36,650 nt of DNA from a virus. Position numbers and translations under genes: made by a program. The notes beneath the pieces were generated by a model. The model did no database searches. It worked only from the letters and a program-made list of their open reading frames with translations, and was not told the DNA's origin. The stretch lies in the IMG/VR virus record IMGVR_UViG_3300044800_000044, positions 1 through 36,650 of that record. One strand, 5' to 3'. Of the stretch, positions 13,940 through 22,024 are shown piece by piece (the stretch's first letter is position 1; each line of letters begins with the position of its first letter).

Positions 13940-14601
13940 CGCCCTTCGTCGTCATCGCCTACTACACGGTCGGGACCGGATACAAGGCCGAGGCCGCGAA
14001 GCTCAAAGAATCGCTCAAGAAATTCGGGATAGACCACTATATCTGGGAGACGCCAAACCTCGGGTCTTGGCAGAAAAATACCCAGTACAAGGCGCGCTTC
14101 ATCAAGGGTCAGATGCACTTCCTCCCCAACGAGAGGAAGGATGAGCGGCCGGTTGTCTACGTTGACGCCGACGCTATGTTCCTGGCCTATCCCTCGCTCT
14201 TCGATACGATCGAGGCGGATTGCGCCTTCGCCTTTCTCGACCAGGCGAAATATTACCGGACCTCGCGACCGCAAAAGGAACTCGTGAGCTCGACGATCTA
14301 CCTCAAAAACAATGAGGCAACCAGGGCGCTCATCACCGCATGGATCGCGGAGAACGAACTCTACCCCGACGTTTGGGACCAGAAGAACCTCCAGCGGGTG
14401 CTCGACAGGCAAGCGGCGGGCCTCCGTATCGCTGGCCTCCCCGAGACCTACTTCAAGATATTCGACACGATGCGGGCCGTCCGCGATCCGGTCATCGAAC
14501 AATATCAGAAGTCGAGGATCTACAAGCGGCAGATCGATCGCTGGACTGGGCCATCGGAGAGGCAACCCTTCAGAGTGATAACGACCCATGACATACATTG
14601 A
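13936..14601 (+). CDS. GT-A type glycosyltransferase with DAD motif (221 aa)
   Basis: The protein has a nucleotide-diphospho-sugar transferase core: an N-terminal strand MTPFVVIAYYTVG, then RPVVYVDADAMF with a metal-binding DxD at Asp77-Asp79, followed by acceptor-side helices. No membrane segment is present, so it probably acts in the cytoplasm or at a soluble acceptor. It is one of four glycosyltransferases in the cassette and overlaps its neighbours by 4 and 14 nt. Donor and acceptor are unknown; the fold resembles PF03407-type transferases, but I cannot confirm that. Confidence 0.7.
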   Translation: MTPFVVIAYYTVGTGYKAEAAKLKESLKKFGIDHYIWETPNLGSWQKNTQYKARFIKGQMHFLPNERKDERPVVYVDADAMFLAYPSLFDTIEADCAFAFLDQAKYYRTSRPQKELVSSTIYLKNNEATRALITAWIAENELYPDVWDQKNLQRVLDRQAAGLRIAGLPETYFKIFDTMRAVRDPVIEQYQKSRIYKRQIDRWTGPSERQPFRVITTHDIH

Positions 14602-15247
14602 CCTGATCGTCGCGACGCGGAACCGGGCCGAGAAACTTGGGCGAATGCTCGATTCTGTCCCGGCCATAGCCGGCGGGAAGCCGATCAACATCAAGATCAT
14701 CTTCGACGGCGACTTCAAGACGGGCGAGATCTATGAGCATGACCCGAGAATCGCCCAGATCTTCTTCACCCCGAGCAGGGTCGGGTCCGTCGCGGCCCGC
14801 AACGTCGTGACGCCGATGTCCGAGGACGCGGTCCTTATGGCGGTCGATGACATCGAGTTCGCCCCGGGTTCGATCGATGCGGCCGTGGCGGCGTTTGAGG
14901 AGCGGTTCCAGGACGGCGACGGGGTTGTCGGGTTCAACCAGGCCAACCTGCCGAACTTCTCCTGGGCGGGGGTCGTCCTGATGGGCCAGAAGTTCCTCCG
15001 CCGCTATTCTGGAAAGAAGATCTACTACCCGGCCTACCATCACTTCGCTTGCCAGGAGATTGAATGGCTCGCCGAGTCACTCGGCAAGATGCACCGGGAG
15101 CCGGCGGCGAAACTCTCGCACTTCCATCCGGGCATGAAGGCGGGAAAGATGGACGAGACACATCGGGAGGCCAGAACCTTCCGCACCCAGGACCTACTGC
15201 TGAGCCGGGAACGCACGAGGCACAATCAGATATGGGGGACGGCATGA
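14588..15247 (+). CDS. Glycosyltransferase family 2-like (219 aa)
   Basis: A GT-A enzyme: MTYIDLIVATRNRAEKLGRML at the start is the GT2 nucleotide-binding pattern, with an AVDDIEFAPG segment (Asp87-Asp88) as metal-binding acidic pair and an acceptor region with HFACQEIEWL. No membrane helices are seen. It overlaps its upstream neighbour by 14 nt and the deacetylase by 4 nt. It probably adds a sugar to a growing glycan made by this cassette. The sugar is unknown. Confidence 0.75.
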   Translation: MTYIDLIVATRNRAEKLGRMLDSVPAIAGGKPINIKIIFDGDFKTGEIYEHDPRIAQIFFTPSRVGSVAARNVVTPMSEDAVLMAVDDIEFAPGSIDAAVAAFEERFQDGDGVVGFNQANLPNFSWAGVVLMGQKFLRRYSGKKIYYPAYHHFACQEIEWLAESLGKMHREPAAKLSHFHPGMKAGKMDETHREARTFRTQDLLLSRERTRHNQIWGTA

Positions 15248-15843
15248 TGTTCCCGGCGGTATTCCTGAGCTTCGACGACCTCTGGGTTGATGAATGGTAC
15301 GCGACCTTCGCCGAGAGCCGGATCAAGGTGACGTTCTATCCGGCGACCATCGGGAATCTGGCCGAGGATGGCTGGAAGAAGTTGAAGGCGCTCGAGGATG
15401 CCGGTCACACGATTGGGTTCCACGGCCTCAACCATCTCCGGGCCGGGGTCGAGGTTACGGCGCGAGGCCCCGAACGCTTCTTGGCCGACGAGATCATGCC
15501 CGGACTCCGGCTCTTCGAGGAGCACGGAATGAGATGGCCACTCCACTATTCGTATCCGTATGGGAACCGGACAGCCCAGAGCGACGACGTGCTCCTCGAC
15601 ATCTTCCGGACCCTACGAGGGGTCGGGGGCGACAGGACCTATTCCCCGGTCCATCTCAAGAGGATGAGGATCTTCCTGGCGAACAGCATGAAAAATGATC
15701 ATCGTGCATTGCTGGAGAGGACGATCCTCGAGAAGGGTGCCGCTTTCGTCTACCTGCATCAGCCGGCCCCCGACCGGCTCCGGGTGATCTGGAAATACGC
15801 CGACCGGGTCCATTTCTACCCGATGGGGGTACTCGATGCCTGA
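15244..15843 (+). CDS. Polysaccharide deacetylase, NodB-type (199 aa)
   Basis: A metal-dependent deacetylase that removes N- or O-acetyl groups from sugars. The NodB homology domain motifs are present: FLSFDD at residues 7-12 (catalytic/metal Asp11, Asp12), HTIGFHGLNH at 55-64 with metal-binding His60 and His64, and SYPYGNRT at 103-110. The C-terminal leucine-histidine segment (VYLHQPAPD) fits motif 5. I chose ATG 15244, in ATGA overlap with the preceding stop; ATG 15232 and 15247 are alternatives. No signal peptide is visible, so it would act on cytoplasmic intermediates. Confidence 0.8.
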   Translation: MMFPAVFLSFDDLWVDEWYATFAESRIKVTFYPATIGNLAEDGWKKLKALEDAGHTIGFHGLNHLRAGVEVTARGPERFLADEIMPGLRLFEEHGMRWPLHYSYPYGNRTAQSDDVLLDIFRTLRGVGGDRTYSPVHLKRMRIFLANSMKNDHRALLERTILEKGAAFVYLHQPAPDRLRVIWKYADRVHFYPMGVLDA

Positions 15844-16624
15844 GATGATCCTCGGACGGAGCGTGACCTTCATCGTCGAGACCCACCTCGGCTATGACCG
15901 ACCAGACCAGTTCGTCACCCCGGAATGGATCGACTTCCGGCTCGACTGGTTCCATCGGTTCACGCTCAAGAGTCTACAGAATCAGACGTTCAAGCCGGCG
16001 GCGATCTTCGTCCAATGCGGCGAGCGGCACCGGCCTCGGCTCGAGGCCTATCACTGGAGCCCCGAGGTCACCATCTGCTGGTTCAATGGCCAGGAGGAAT
16101 ACGCGAAGATCGATACCGATTACCTCGTCACGACCCGGATCGACAGCGACGACCTCTTCCACCGGGATTGTCTGGCCGAGGTTCGGTCGCGGGTCCGGTT
16201 CTCGAACAAGCGCGAGGTCCTTGCCTGGAAGACGAGGATCGTCTGGGACTACATCAACCGTTATGTCACGAACGATCATTCACGGCCCTCGGTCCCGTTC
16301 TTCACGCACGTCTTCCCGCGGGCGATCTACAAGAGCTGGCCGCTGATGTTGAGTCAGCACTTCATCCCGCAGGGGATCGGCGGGGCGGGCGACCATACGG
16401 CGATGCCGCTCAGCCGGAACCGCGTCTGTGTCGTGAAGCATGGTTGGAACCATAGCGTCCTCAAGTTCGGCAAGACCTGGCCGGTTCTCAAGACGAAGGC
16501 CGACGTTGAGGCGCATGAACTGATGCTTAAGCAAAGGAATCCGGAGGTCAAACTGTATTTCGGGAAGGAGATAATCGCGAAGACGCTCGAGCCGTTCGGT
16601 GTCACCCTGGAGATGATCCCATGA
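15836..16624 (+). CDS. Putative rhamnosyltransferase-like glycosyltransferase (262 aa)
   Basis: The sequence matches the putative rhamnosyltransferase family (PF11316) pattern: TPEWIDFRLDWFHRFTLKSL, then LQNQTFKP, and VTTRIDSDD with Asp103, Asp105 and Asp106 as the acidic donor-site motif. The second half, with PFFTHVFPR and a basic HxHG segment, would hold the acceptor site. The specific sugar cannot be told. It overlaps the deacetylase by 8 nt and the next transferase gene by 4 nt. No membrane segment is present. Confidence 0.7.
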   Translation: MPEMILGRSVTFIVETHLGYDRPDQFVTPEWIDFRLDWFHRFTLKSLQNQTFKPAAIFVQCGERHRPRLEAYHWSPEVTICWFNGQEEYAKIDTDYLVTTRIDSDDLFHRDCLAEVRSRVRFSNKREVLAWKTRIVWDYINRYVTNDHSRPSVPFFTHVFPRAIYKSWPLMLSQHFIPQGIGGAGDHTAMPLSRNRVCVVKHGWNHSVLKFGKTWPVLKTKADVEAHELMLKQRNPEVKLYFGKEIIAKTLEPFGVTLEMIP

Positions 16625-17292
16625 TCGACGGCAAAAAGATCTCCGTGATCATTACTACCTACTGCCGCTACGGCACGCTTGACGCTATCATCGGGGGCTG
16701 GCTTGCGCAGCCGGCCGAAGAGGTATGGGTGCTCGACGGGGGCGGGAAGTTCAAGGCAAAGGCCGAGGGGGGCCGGCTCCTTGTTTTCAACCTTCCCCGG
16801 GACCTCGGTACGAAGATGGATTATGCCTTCGCCCTGCTCACGGATGGTGATCTCGTCTGCCTGGCTGACGACGACCTGCTGCCGTCGCCGGGGTTCCTGG
16901 AGGACCTATACGCCGCATGGAAGCAGAAGGGCGGGATCGTCGGTACCCTCGGGCATACGTTCCAGGGGCCGGTATATCGGGCGAACACGACTTTTTTCCG
17001 GGGTGACCTCGTGCCGGCTGCGACCCGCGTCGACTTCTGCGGCGTCGTCCTGCTTGCCGCCCGGGAGGTCTTCGGCTTTGACGTTCGCGGGTGCCCGAGA
17101 AATTGCGACGACCTCTGGCTGGCGATGAAGGCCCACCCGGAACTGCCGAAGCACGTGGTCGCGACGAAACGTTTCAAGAATACGATGGCGGCCATTGATG
17201 GGACGGCTATGTATCGGGACCCGAAATTACGCGGTCAGCGTCAGGACTTCTACCGGGAATATTATATCAAGAACTACGCAGGGAAAAGATGA
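16621..17292 (+). CDS. Glycosyltransferase family 2-like (223 aa)
   Basis: A GT2-type enzyme: KISVIITTYCRYGTL at the N-terminus, a nucleotide-binding strand, then VCLADDDLLPSPGF with Asp83-Asp85 as the metal-binding motif, and GCPRNCDDLWLAM near residue 160 like the catalytic ED region of GT2. No membrane anchor. It overlaps both neighbours by 4 nt. It is the fourth glycosyltransferase of the cassette; the donor is unknown. Confidence 0.75.
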   Translation: MIDGKKISVIITTYCRYGTLDAIIGGWLAQPAEEVWVLDGGGKFKAKAEGGRLLVFNLPRDLGTKMDYAFALLTDGDLVCLADDDLLPSPGFLEDLYAAWKQKGGIVGTLGHTFQGPVYRANTTFFRGDLVPAATRVDFCGVVLLAAREVFGFDVRGCPRNCDDLWLAMKAHPELPKHVVATKRFKNTMAAIDGTAMYRDPKLRGQRQDFYREYYIKNYAGKR

Positions 17293-17828
17293 ACGCTTCC
17301 GAATACCTGAAACACTGGCGGGGCAAGAAGATATGGACCCATAATATGTGGCCAAAGCACCAGGACCGGCTGAAGTGGTGCGCCGGTCAATGTGTCGGCG
17401 AGACGTTCCTTGATCTCGGCTGCGCTTTTGGCCATTCGACCAACATCATGCGCGGATTTCACTACGGCAATTGGACCGGTATCGACTTCTCGGAGGAGGC
17501 AGTGGCGGAGGCCCGGCACTTCTTCCCCGATATCCCATTTGTCTTTCTTAGGAACATCGAGGATGGCGCAGATCTGAAATTCGATACCGTCATCTGCTCC
17601 GAGGTGATTGAGCATGTCGAGAATGACGCCGCATTTGTGGCCGGCCTAGTCCGGATGACGCGAATGCGCCTTGTTCTCACGACTCCATGCCGGGATGCTC
17701 ACGATCCGGGCCACCTACGGATCTACGACGACGAGACCATAAGCCGACTCCTCAAGGGGCTTGAGGTGAATATCGACAAGGGCGAATTCTTCTTCCATAT
17801 CGTCCTTAATCCGCGGAGAGGGGAATGA
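17289..17828 (+). CDS. SAM-dependent methyltransferase (179 aa)
   Basis: A class I methyltransferase: TFLDLGCAFGHST at about 39-51 is motif I (a variant of the GxGxG loop), GIDFSEEAV at about 64-72 provides the acidic ribose-binding residue (Asp66), and VICSEVIEHVEN is the motif IV/post-II region with the IEH signature. The size is small but complete. It lies in the sugar cassette in ATGA overlap with the upstream glycosyltransferase, so O-methylation of a glycan end is the most likely role. A protein or small-molecule target cannot be excluded. Confidence 0.75.
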   Translation: MNASEYLKHWRGKKIWTHNMWPKHQDRLKWCAGQCVGETFLDLGCAFGHSTNIMRGFHYGNWTGIDFSEEAVAEARHFFPDIPFVFLRNIEDGADLKFDTVICSEVIEHVENDAAFVAGLVRMTRMRLVLTTPCRDAHDPGHLRIYDDETISRLLKGLEVNIDKGEFFFHIVLNPRRGE

Positions 17829-18175
17829 TAGACCAGGGCAAGGCGAAGGAGGCCGTTATGAATTTGAATAAGAAAAACCTCGACAATCTTCTCTGCGCAC
17901 TGAGCGTTGAGAAATACATATTCGAGATCTTCGGGAACATGATCGATACGAAATACAGCCCGGAAACTTCCGCGATGATGGTCCGGTACTTCGACCCGCG
18001 GCTGCAGGCGGAGCCGAATCTGCTGGCGGCAATCAAGAGGGCGATGCCGGAGAGTCCGTCCAGAGTTCAACGGATGGGGGCGCGGGGTGAGGACTTTCGG
18101 ACCCATCTCGCGTATCCGGGCGGCCTATCCATCGTCCTGGCCTATTCACCGAAAGAGAATTATGGAACCAACTAG
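17825..18175 (+). CDS. Hypothetical cassette protein (116 aa)
   Basis: I do not recognise this protein. It is soluble, mainly helical in the first half (KKNLDNLLCALSVEKYIFEI), with a short polar end. It overlaps the methyltransferase gene by 4 nt and is the last gene of the sugar cassette before a 15-base gap and the ribosome binding site of the PKD gene. Its place suggests a link with glycan synthesis or a structural role, but nothing in the sequence proves either. Confidence 0.5.
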   Translation: MIDQGKAKEAVMNLNKKNLDNLLCALSVEKYIFEIFGNMIDTKYSPETSAMMVRYFDPRLQAEPNLLAAIKRAMPESPSRVQRMGARGEDFRTHLAYPGGLSIVLAYSPKENYGTN

Positions 18176-18190
18176 CAAAGGAGAAAATTC

Positions 18191-18988
18191 ATGAAAAAGA
18201 AACTCGTCCTCCTGGCCATCCTGGCCGTCGCGGTCATGATCGCCTGCCCGAACCCCTCGGCACTCAGGGCGGCCTTTACCTGGACGCCGAAAACGCCGAT
18301 GGTCGGCGAGACCGTACAGTTCCTCGATCAATCGACGGGGAATCCCGCCCATTGGACCTGGGCGATCAATACGGTCTCTGGGATCACGGAGAAGAATCCA
18401 AAGGGGACGTTCGCCGGACCAGGAATTTTTCCGGTCTCCCTGACGATCACCGGCGCAGACGGTTCACAGAAAACGTCTATGCAGACCATCACGGTCGTCG
18501 CGGCCCTGAAGGCCTCGTTCAGCTATTCGCCGGCCTTTATCGACGCCGATACGACGGTCGTTTTCACGGACACCTCGGTCGGGACCCCCACGGCCTGGCT
18601 CTGGACGTTCGGCGATGGCATTACCGCCGCGACCCAGGCCACGAGTCACAAGTTTGCGGCCGGGACGTTTGCCGTGACGCTCAAGGTCACGAACGCCAAT
18701 GGGACGAATACGTCTTCTCCCTTGTCCCTGACGGTTGCCCCTGCCCTTGTCCCGAATTTTACCTGGAGCCCGAATAGACCCGCAGTTGGACAAGTCTGCC
18801 AGTTCACGGACACTTCGACGGGAGGCGCGGTGAGGTGGCTCTGGGACTTCGGCGACGGGACGGCGACCTCGACCCTGCAGAATCCGACTCACGCGTTCGC
18901 TGCGGCCGGGAATTACAACGTCACCCTGACCGTCTGGAACGCACTCGGAGTTCAGGCCTCGATGTCGATGTCGAAGATGATGCCTTGA
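18191..18988 (+). CDS. PKD-repeat lipoprotein-like protein (265 aa)
   Basis: The N-terminus KKKLVLLAILAVAVMIAC is a signal peptide with a lipobox-like end at Cys19, so the mature protein may be lipid-anchored. Three PKD-type immunoglobulin-like domains of about 80 residues follow. Domains 2 and 3 carry the WxFGDG signature (WTFGDG, WDFGDG) and HxF; domain 1 has a degenerate WAINTVSG in its place. PKD domains mediate contacts at cell surfaces and on virions. A Sec or lipoprotein signal on a gene in the structural region is unusual, because virion proteins stay in the cytoplasm. Expression in the lysogen, altering the host surface, is possible. An AAGGAG site lies just upstream. Confidence 0.7.
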   Translation: MKKKLVLLAILAVAVMIACPNPSALRAAFTWTPKTPMVGETVQFLDQSTGNPAHWTWAINTVSGITEKNPKGTFAGPGIFPVSLTITGADGSQKTSMQTITVVAALKASFSYSPAFIDADTTVVFTDTSVGTPTAWLWTFGDGITAATQATSHKFAAGTFAVTLKVTNANGTNTSSPLSLTVAPALVPNFTWSPNRPAVGQVCQFTDTSTGGAVRWLWDFGDGTATSTLQNPTHAFAAAGNYNVTLTVWNALGVQASMSMSKMMP

Positions 18989-19001
18989 ACATAGAGGCAG
19001 G

Positions 19002-19430
19002 ATGACAAAGACGCAGGCGCGGAAGGAAAGGAAGAGGAGAAAAAAGTTGCGGAGGATAAGAATCTTCCTGCTGGCCGTATTTGCCTCCGTCTTTGTCTCT
19101 GCCCAGCAATCGTCGAGGCAGCCGATAAGCATCGTGCCCAAGGGAACTTACGACTCTATGGGCTTTATGCTCATGCCTGAATCTCCGTGCAAAAGTGCGG
19201 GTGTGCACATAGACGGATTGACTACCGACTTTTACGGTCTGCCCGTCGACCCCGCCCATCCGTCAATGGGGGCGATACAGTACCATGACCCCACGCCCGA
19301 TTATCTCGAGCTGGTGCGGAATATTCTCGTTGAACGGCATGGAGGTCTGACGGCAAGCCAGCAGGCGCAGATTGAGGCGCGGATCGATGCGCTGTTCCTC
19401 AAGGTCTACGGGTATGCGAGGGGCAGTTGA
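19002..19430 (+). CDS. Exported protein with a beta-helix-like C-terminal motif (142 aa)
   Basis: It starts with a long basic region (ARKERKRRKKLRRIR), then a hydrophobic segment LAVFASVFVSA, a signal peptide ending about residue 35. The mature part holds SPCKSAGVHIDGLTTDFYG and PSMGAIQYH, which resemble the SPxIDAG..D..G..R...DIGAYE end of right-handed beta-helix and pectate-lyase-like proteins. With so few residues it may be the stub of a degraded spike gene or a small adhesin. Genes on both sides are on the same strand. Together with the preceding PKD gene it forms a two-gene exported block. Confidence 0.5.
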   Translation: MTKTQARKERKRRKKLRRIRIFLLAVFASVFVSAQQSSRQPISIVPKGTYDSMGFMLMPESPCKSAGVHIDGLTTDFYGLPVDPAHPSMGAIQYHDPTPDYLELVRNILVERHGGLTASQQAQIEARIDALFLKVYGYARGS

Positions 19431-19688
19431 ATGCAGGCGTCCGAATCGGCACAGGCGATGATCGACAGCCTTTGGGCGATTGCGGAGAAGCATACGCCGC
19501 TTCATCCTGAGGATCTCAAGAGGAAGTCCGCGCTCGTCGCGTTTCTCGACGCCTTTTGGCACCTCGACTCGGAGACGTTCTTCGAGATGCTGAGGACCGC
19601 ACGGAGGCCGCCCGCCGTCCTGTCCGGGCCCGACGGGAACGGTAGACGTTTCGCGGATATGGCCCTGAAACTCAGAGAACTCATGTGA
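19431..19688 (+). CDS. Hypothetical protein (85 aa)
   Basis: A small soluble protein with a helical N-terminal half (SESAQAMIDSLWAIAEK) and LDAFWHLDSETFFEMLR in the middle. It starts one base after the stop of the preceding gene (TGAATG), so the two are translationally linked. I do not recognise it. It is the last gene before the ribosome binding site and start of a conserved small phage gene. Confidence 0.5.
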   Translation: MQASESAQAMIDSLWAIAEKHTPLHPEDLKRKSALVAFLDAFWHLDSETFFEMLRTARRPPAVLSGPDGNGRRFADMALKLRELM

Positions 19689-19718
19689 CTATAAATAAAC
19701 GACTTATGGAGGATTAAC

Positions 19719-20096
19719 ATGGCGAAAATCATCCCGGATGCAATCCTGGACTCGCAACTCGACATCGTCGGGGCGGCGACGATCCTGGTCATCTGCGCGG
19801 GCCAGCCGACGACCTACGCGGACGCGACCGCGACAAAGGACCTGGCCACTCATGTCCTGGCGGGCGGAGACTTCTCAAAGGGAAACGGCGACACGAGCGG
19901 CAGGAAACTTACCCTCGCCGCACAGAACGGGATCACCGTTGATCACGATGGCCTGGCTGATCATTACTTCCTCGGGATCTCCGGAAGCTCGACCTTCCTA
20001 TTGGTCGGGACGCTCAACCCGACTCAGCAGACCTACGCCGGAAACATAATCAATTTTCCCGCGACGGACGTGGACGAGGCGAGGGATCTAGCCTGA
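19719..20096 (+). CDS. Conserved small phage structural-region protein (125 aa)
   Basis: The protein has a pattern I recall from many prophages: an N-terminal AILDSQLDIV, then ICAGQPTTYADA, DTSGRKLTLAAQNG and GLADHYFLGI. It is beta-rich and lacks signal or membrane segments. A TGGAGG ribosome binding site lies upstream. Such proteins are placed next to head or tail genes and may be minor virion parts, but I know of no established function. The gap to the next gene has a small inverted repeat (AGCCT at 20090-20094, AGGCT at 20101-20105). Confidence 0.65.
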   Translation: MAKIIPDAILDSQLDIVGAATILVICAGQPTTYADATATKDLATHVLAGGDFSKGNGDTSGRKLTLAAQNGITVDHDGLADHYFLGISGSSTFLLVGTLNPTQQTYAGNIINFPATDVDEARDLA

Positions 20097-20140
20097 GGTT
20101 AGGCTGATATCGAGAGAGATCTGGCTCACCAAGGACATAG

Positions 20141-22015
20141 ATGGATATAGCAAAGGTCGCCAATCAGGATGCCGGTTATAGCAATAACGCGAACGCCACG
20201 AGCATTGCCGTAGCCTACCCGGGCAACCTGACCGCCGGGAATTTCCTGGTTTGCGCGGTTGGATGGTCAAACTACTGGGACAAATCCCACGACCTACCCG
20301 CTGTCACGGACGGCCTTGGTCAGACGTGGACTCATGCGACCTCGGTATTTATGGACTCGGAATATGCCGCGGTGGCCATATTCTATTTCCCGAATACGGC
20401 AGCTTCGACAACCGCCCTACAAAGAACCGTCACGGCGAGTTTCGGGGCGCACAGTTGGGGGTACCGGCGGATTATCGTATCGGAGTTTTCCGGCGTTCCC
20501 CCCCTCCTCTCAGCTCTCAACAAGGTAAAGACCGCAGCGGCGAACTTCAATACTGGGGCCGACGCCATCACGACGGGGATCACTGCTCTCCCCTCCGAGA
20601 GTAAGGAGCTTTTCTTTTGCGCCCTGTACCACGGAAGCGCGGCGGCCCATGCCGTCTGCACTCATGGGACGCTTTATACGAACATAATGGCGGTCCCCGG
20701 CGGGACGGAATACCATCTACAAACGGAGTATTTCGTCCAGGGGGCCGCTGCCGCGGCTCCGGGGACTTGGAATTGCGCGACGAAGGACGACTATCAGGTC
20801 ATCGTCGCCACGTTTATGCCCGCGATAGATCTCTTCGCCGACGAGGGGGTTCAAGTCCAGGTGTCGGACGAGGCACCGCCGACCCAGGAGCATAACCTCT
20901 CCACTGCAGAAGGGACGCAGGTCCAGGCGTCGGATTCCCCAGCCGCGACACAGGAACACAACCTTACGCCTATCGAAGGCGTACAGGTTCAGACTTCCGA
21001 TGAGGCGCCACCGACCCAAACGCAGAATATCGCCCCGACTGAGGGTATCCAGATTCAGGTCGCGGATGAGCCATCTCCAACCCAAGAACAAAACCTAGCG
21101 CCGATAGAGGGCATCCAAGTCCAAGTCTCCGATTCTCCGGCCCCGACCCAGGCCCAAGTGATCGCACCAGAAGAGGGGACGCAGATTCAGGTTTCGGATC
21201 AGGCCCCGGTGACCCAGACTCAGGTAATTGCGCCCGAGGAGGGCATTCAGGTTCAGGTTGCTGATTCGCCGCCGGTTACCCAAACGCAGCAACTCTCGGC
21301 CGAGGAGGGCGTTCAGGTTCAAGCCTCCGATTCCCTGGCCTTAACGCAGGAGCAGGGTATCGCCCCGACCGAGGGGGTACAGATTCAAGTGTCGGACTCG
21401 GCCCCGCCGACCCAGACCCAGGTGATCACACCAGCAGAAGGGGTACAGGCTCAAGTATCAGACTCCCCTGCGCCCACGCAGACGCAGACGTTGACCCCGG
21501 TGGAGGCCGTACAGGTCCAGGCCTCCGATGAGGCCTCACCCACGCAAACGCAGGTCCTCTCACCGGAGGAGGGAACCCAGGTCCAGGTCTCGGATTCTCC
21601 GGACCTAGTGCAGGGAATGATTTTATTCCCTGAAGAGGGCGTGCAGATCCAGGCCTCAGATTCTCCGGCCGTGGCGCAAACACAGATCCTCTCCCCGGCA
21701 GAGGGCTTTCAGGTCCAGGCTAGCGATGTTCCGCATGCAACCCAGATCCAAAACCTGAGTCCGGCCGAAGGAATCCAAGAGCAGATCTCCGACGAGGCCA
21801 TGCTCTCGCTCTATATCCTACTTCTTCTTCACCCCTCGGAAGGTGTGCAGGAGCAATTCTCTGATTCGCCGAATATCCATATCAATTATTCGACGAAGAT
21901 GGGCAAGAATCCGTCCAAATGGGCGTCGAAACGGAAGAGAATGAAACCCTACGAGATGATGTCCAAAGGCAGGGGCGGAAAATGGGATACCTTTGAAAGT
22001 AAATTCCCTCGATAG
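20141..22015 (+). CDS. Large protein with sixteen 22-residue repeats (624 aa)
   Basis: Residues 1-229 form a beta-rich domain of a type seen in phage and surface proteins (AYPGNLTAGNFLVCAV, then DGLGQTWTHATSV, RIIVSEFSGV). Residues 233-584 hold sixteen imperfect 22-residue repeats of the form xEGxQxQxSDSPxxTQTQ with Ser, Thr and Gln at fixed positions. The basic tail 585-624 contains KMGKNPSKWASKRKR. The repeats are probably an extended stalk. No signal or membrane segment is seen. It lies between the exported block and the connector genes, so it is probably a virion appendage; the repeats could be O-glycosylation sites. Function not established. Confidence 0.65.
   Translation: MDIAKVANQDAGYSNNANATSIAVAYPGNLTAGNFLVCAVGWSNYWDKSHDLPAVTDGLGQTWTHATSVFMDSEYAAVAIFYFPNTAASTTALQRTVTASFGAHSWGYRRIIVSEFSGVPPLLSALNKVKTAAANFNTGADAITTGITALPSESKELFFCALYHGSAAAHAVCTHGTLYTNIMAVPGGTEYHLQTEYFVQGAAAAAPGTWNCATKDDYQVIVATFMPAIDLFADEGVQVQVSDEAPPTQEHNLSTAEGTQVQASDSPAATQEHNLTPIEGVQVQTSDEAPPTQTQNIAPTEGIQIQVADEPSPTQEQNLAPIEGIQVQVSDSPAPTQAQVIAPEEGTQIQVSDQAPVTQTQVIAPEEGIQVQVADSPPVTQTQQLSAEEGVQVQASDSLALTQEQGIAPTEGVQIQVSDSAPPTQTQVITPAEGVQAQVSDSPAPTQTQTLTPVEAVQVQASDEASPTQTQVLSPEEGTQVQVSDSPDLVQGMILFPEEGVQIQASDSPAVAQTQILSPAEGFQVQASDVPHATQIQNLSPAEGIQEQISDEAMLSLYILLLLHPSEGVQEQFSDSPNIHINYSTKMGKNPSKWASKRKRMKPYEMMSKGRGGKWDTFESKFPR
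20837..21893 (+). repeat. Sixteen tandem 66-bp (22-codon) repeats
   Basis: Coding repeats with a period of 66 bases, so the frame is kept. Repeats 1-14 are exactly 22 residues; repeats 15 and 16 are 24 and 20 residues and degenerate. The core EGVQVQVSDSP is conserved, while the second half TQTQxLxP varies. Codon usage differs between copies, so the array looks old and selected at the protein level rather than freshly expanded. Confidence 0.85.
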
Positions 22016-22024
22016 GAGACAACG

